Shown here: positions 3,227 through 5,521 of the stretch, piece by piece | Layout: the number at the start of each line of letters is the position of its first letter | Position numbering within the stretch: the stretch's first letter is position 1 | Origin: Dehalococcoidia bacterium | GTDB lineage: Bacteria; Chloroflexota; Dehalococcoidia; Tepidiformales; Tepidiformaceae | DNA: 5,521 nt | Assembly: GCA_007126855.1 (NCBI GenBank) | Contig: SLAK01000415.1 | Location: forward strand, 1 to 5,521 | Direction: 5' to 3' | Notes under the pieces: generated by a model | The model's input: the letters and a program-made list of their open reading frames with translations, nothing else | Told to the model about the DNA's origin: nothing | Databases searched by the model: none | Made by a program: the position numbers and the translations under genes

Positions 3227-5521
3227 GTGATATACGAATTTGATGACTTCGAGCTGGATACGAGCCTGTACGAGCTGCGCCAGGCCGGGACCCCATGCCG
3301 CATGGAACCGCAGGTCTACGAAGTGCTTGCCTACCTGGTGGCCAATCACGATCGAGTGGTGACCAAGGACGAGCTGCTCGACCACGTGTGGCCGGAGCGA
3401 TACATCACAGAAGCCGCGCTCAACACTCGCCTGATGGCCGCCCGGAAGGCGCTGGGGGACAGCGGCAAAGAGCAGCGTTTCATCAAGACCATCCATGGCC
3501 GTGGCTACCGTTTTGTAGGGACGGTGCGAGGGCGCGATGCAAGCACAGCGACCGATTCGCCGGCGCCGGTTGCTTTCCCACTTGCCGCGTCCGGCCCGGG
3601 TTTGGACTCGCGCGACGCCGGCGTAATGGTCGGGCGGGGGCTTGAACGGCAACATCTTGAGGATGCGTTCTCCCGAGCGGCGGCGGGAATCCGCCAGGTG
3701 GTGTTCGTCACGGGCGAGCCCGGTATCGGCAAGACGACGCTCGTCGATGATTTCGTGGCCGGGCTCAACGGGACCGACGTGCCCTTCGTCGCACGCGGCC
3801 AATGCATCGATTACCGCGGCGCTGCCGAGGCCTACATGCCGGTGCTGGAGGCCTTTGGCTTCCTGGCGCGAGGGCCGGACAGCGGTCGTCTGGTGCCGTT
3901 GGTGGCTGAGCGGGCACCGACCTGGTTGGCGCAGCTTCCGTGGCTTGTGCCGGCAGACCAGGCCGAAGCGCTGCGCCAGCTCACGGTCTCGAACACGCGC
4001 GACCGAATGCTTCGCGAGATGCTTGAGCTGCTGGAGGTGCTGTCTGCGATAAGGCCGGTGGTGCTCGTGCTGGAGGACGTGCACTGGATTGATTACGGCA
4101 CGCTCGATCTTATCGATGCGATAGCCCGGCGCATGCAGCCAGCGCGATTGATGGTCCTGGCCACCTACCGGCCTTTGGATGTGCACACCCGCGACCACCC
4201 GCTCGCACTTGTTCAACGTGAGCTGCGGGCGCGAGGCTATGCCTCTGAGCTGCAGCTCTCAGAGCTTTCGCTTGAGGCGGTCCGGGACTACCTGCAGCGA
4301 CGGCTGCCCGGCTGCGATTGCCCCGACCTCCTCGCAGAAGTATTGCGCCGTCGCACCGACGGGAATCCGCTATTTGTGGGGAGCCTGCTCGAAAGCTGGA
4401 TTGCGCGTGGAGCAATTCAGCAGCGTGAAGCCGGATGGACACTCCTGGTTTTCGTTGAGGAACTGGCGGAAGGTGTACCTGAGAGTTTGCGGGACCTGAT
4501 CGGGCTTCAGCTCGAGCAGATTGACCCGGCTTCGCGCGAGCTGCTTTCAGTCGCAAGCGTTGTGGGTCCGGAGTTCACGTCTGCAGCGGTCGCGGCGGGA
4601 TCGGGCGAACCGGAAGACATCGTGGAGTCGATGCTTGCCACGCTGGCCGGACGTCGCATCCTGATCGAGGATCGCGGGGCAGCCGAATTTGCGGACGGAA
4701 CCGTGTGCGGGCGGTTCGCATTCCTCCACGATCTGTACCAGGAAGTGCTGTACAGCCAGTTGCCGCCCGGACGGCAGGTTCGCCTCCATCGTGCGATTGG
4801 TGAGTGGCTGCAATCAGCATACGGAACGGGCGGGCCTGACCATGCGGCAGAGCTCGCAATGCACTTTCACCGGGGCAGGGTTCCCGGCATGGCTCTGGAG
4901 TATCTGCTCCACCTTGCAGCGCAAGCCCAGGCGCGAGGGGCGCCACGAGAAGCTTTGGAGCACCTGGAGATTGCCAGAGGGCTGCTGGAGAGCTGCGATG
5001 CCGCCGCCCGCGCCGCCCACGAGCTTTCCCTCAGGATGCTGCTTCCGACGGCAATGGTCGCGACCCGCGGCTTCGCGGCGCCCGAAGTGGAAGAAGCCTA
5101 CCTCGACGCTCTCGACCTGGCGGCCGCCACGGGCAACGACGAGGCACGCGCAAGCATCGCGTATTCGCTCGCGGCCCTGCACGAATATCGCGGGCAGCAC
5201 GAGGAGGCCTATGCGGTGCTCAGCGCTGTTTCTCCGGACGTGGCTGCCAGCGACCGCCTCGCGGTCGAGTACCACGCGTTGCTTTCCTGCACGCACTTCC
5301 ACCGCGGCGGCTTCTCGGAGACCGTGAGCCATGCGGACAGCGGCTTGTTGCTCGACAAGAGCCAGGCGAGCAACCCCCGGTACGCGGCACTCGGCGAGGA
5401 CCCGGCCGTGGGCTGCAATGAGTGGTCATCTCACGCACTCTGGTTCCTCGGCTACCCCGATCGCGCGCTGGACAGGGCGCGGGAGGCAATCCGGCTGGCC
5501 AGCGTGCCCGAGCGGAGCTAC
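3227..5521 (+). CDS. Winged-helix/AAA ATPase/TPR-type transcriptional regulator (3' end outside window)
   Basis: The open frame runs from GTG 3227 to the window edge without a stop, giving 765 residues. Residues 1-100 are an OmpR/PhoB-type (Trans_reg_C) DNA-binding domain: 'VVTKDELLDHVWPE' (44-57), recognition helix 'ITEAALNTRLMAARKAL' (60-76), and wing 'FIKTIHGRGYRFVG' (85-98). A short linker (101-133) leads to an AAA_16/STAND-like ATPase domain, with Walker A 'GEPGIGKTT' (163-171), Walker B 'VVLVLEDVHWID' (278-289), a sensor-like 'LATYRP' (311-316) and 'DGNPLFV' (378-384). From about 550 the protein is helical and TPR-like, with units near 555-588, 622-668 and 736-758. There is no receiver domain and no obvious membrane segment. 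Such proteins are thought to sense a ligand or partner through the C-terminal repeats and to use ATP-driven switching or oligomerisation to control DNA binding. Architecture is clear; ligand and targets are unknown. It is divergent from the zinc-ribbon/flavoprotein cluster, which is a likely target. Related proteins often exceed 900 residues, so a substantial part is probably missing. Confidence 0.92.
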   Translation, partial: MIYEFDDFELDTSLYELRQAGTPCRMEPQVYEVLAYLVANHDRVVTKDELLDHVWPERYITEAALNTRLMAARKALGDSGKEQRFIKTIHGRGYRFVGTVRGRDASTATDSPAPVAFPLAASGPGLDSRDAGVMVGRGLERQHLEDAFSRAAAGIRQVVFVTGEPGIGKTTLVDDFVAGLNGTDVPFVARGQCIDYRGAAEAYMPVLEAFGFLARGPDSGRLVPLVAERAPTWLAQLPWLVPADQAEALRQLTVSNTRDRMLREMLELLEVLSAIRPVVLVLEDVHWIDYGTLDLIDAIARRMQPARLMVLATYRPLDVHTRDHPLALVQRELRARGYASELQLSELSLEAVRDYLQRRLPGCDCPDLLAEVLRRRTDGNPLFVGSLLESWIARGAIQQREAGWTLLVFVEELAEGVPESLRDLIGLQLEQIDPASRELLSVASVVGPEFTSAAVAAGSGEPEDIVESMLATLAGRRILIEDRGAAEFADGTVCGRFAFLHDLYQEVLYSQLPPGRQVRLHRAIGEWLQSAYGTGGPDHAAELAMHFHRGRVPGMALEYLLHLAAQAQARGAPREALEHLEIARGLLESCDAAARAAHELSLRMLLPTAMVATRGFAAPEVEEAYLDALDLAAATGNDEARASIAYSLAALHEYRGQHEEAYAVLSAVSPDVAASDRLAVEYHALLSCTHFHRGGFSETVSHADSGLLLDKSQASNPRYAALGEDPAVGCNEWSSHALWFLGYPDRALDRAREAIRLASVPERSY

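Noticed and set aside
3111..3241. Inverted similarity between GATTCGTATCAC (3111-3122) and GTGATATACGAATT (3227-3240)
   Set aside because: The match needs a 2-base insertion, and the right copy lies inside the start of the regulator's coding sequence, so chance is the simpler explanation.
3137..4216. 359-codon open frame on the minus strand
   Set aside because: It lies antisense to the winged-helix and ATPase domains of the regulator, whose motifs are unmistakable. The translation is rich in His/Arg/Gln with no recognisable domain. Long antisense frames are common opposite GC-rich genes.
4689..5327. 212-codon plus-strand frame and overlapping minus-strand frames
   Set aside because: These are shifted-frame shadows of the regulator's C-terminal helical region; their Arg/Ser/Pro-rich composition is typical of out-of-frame GC-rich sequence.
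1..5521. Mobile elements, CRISPR arrays, tRNA or rRNA genes
   Set aside because: I looked for transposase motifs, terminal inverted repeats with duplications, regularly spaced repeats and tRNA-like cloverleaf or TTCGA-type arms, and found none that hold up.

Overview
The window is GC-rich, uses GTG starts, and has GC-rich hairpins with weak or no U-tracts after several genes. With the mix of families present, this suggests a chromosomal segment of a high-GC bacterium, most plausibly an actinomycete. That assignment is an inference; no rRNA, tRNA or other taxonomic marker is present. I see no insertion sequence, CRISPR array, tRNA or phage gene.

Layout: (1) 3-302 (+) is the 3' end of a gene for a probably exported protein with an FxLYD-like beta-sandwich domain. 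(2) 303-521 is a convergent intergenic stretch with two hairpins, one of them a clear intrinsic terminator for the gene to its right. (3) 522-1097 (-) is an OsmC/Ohr-fold protein that keeps only one cysteine. (4) 1098-1303 holds the OsmC leader and a perfect 10-bp hairpin that probably ends the upstream transcript. (5) 1304-2944 (-) is a compact three-gene cluster, transcribed right to left: a 61-aa zinc-ribbon microprotein, a 57-aa zinc-ribbon microprotein, and an acyl-CoA-dehydrogenase-fold flavoprotein. (6) 2945-3226 is a divergent control region with leader hairpins. (7) 3227-5521 (+) is the first 765 residues of a large regulator with an N-terminal OmpR/PhoB-type winged helix, a STAND-like AAA ATPase domain and TPR-like helices. 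It has no stop codon in the window.

How they may fit together: the regulator is divergent from the three-gene cluster and is a reasonable candidate to control it. The two microproteins have exactly the same C-x2-C-x24-C-x2-C metal-site spacing and lie in tandem directly before the flavoprotein gene, which suggests a conserved unit. In the flavoprotein, a direct alignment to the MCAD active-site segment puts His where the catalytic Glu should be, so it may be a monooxygenase-type or otherwise non-dehydrogenase member of the fold. The substrate and the regulatory signal cannot be read from the sequence.
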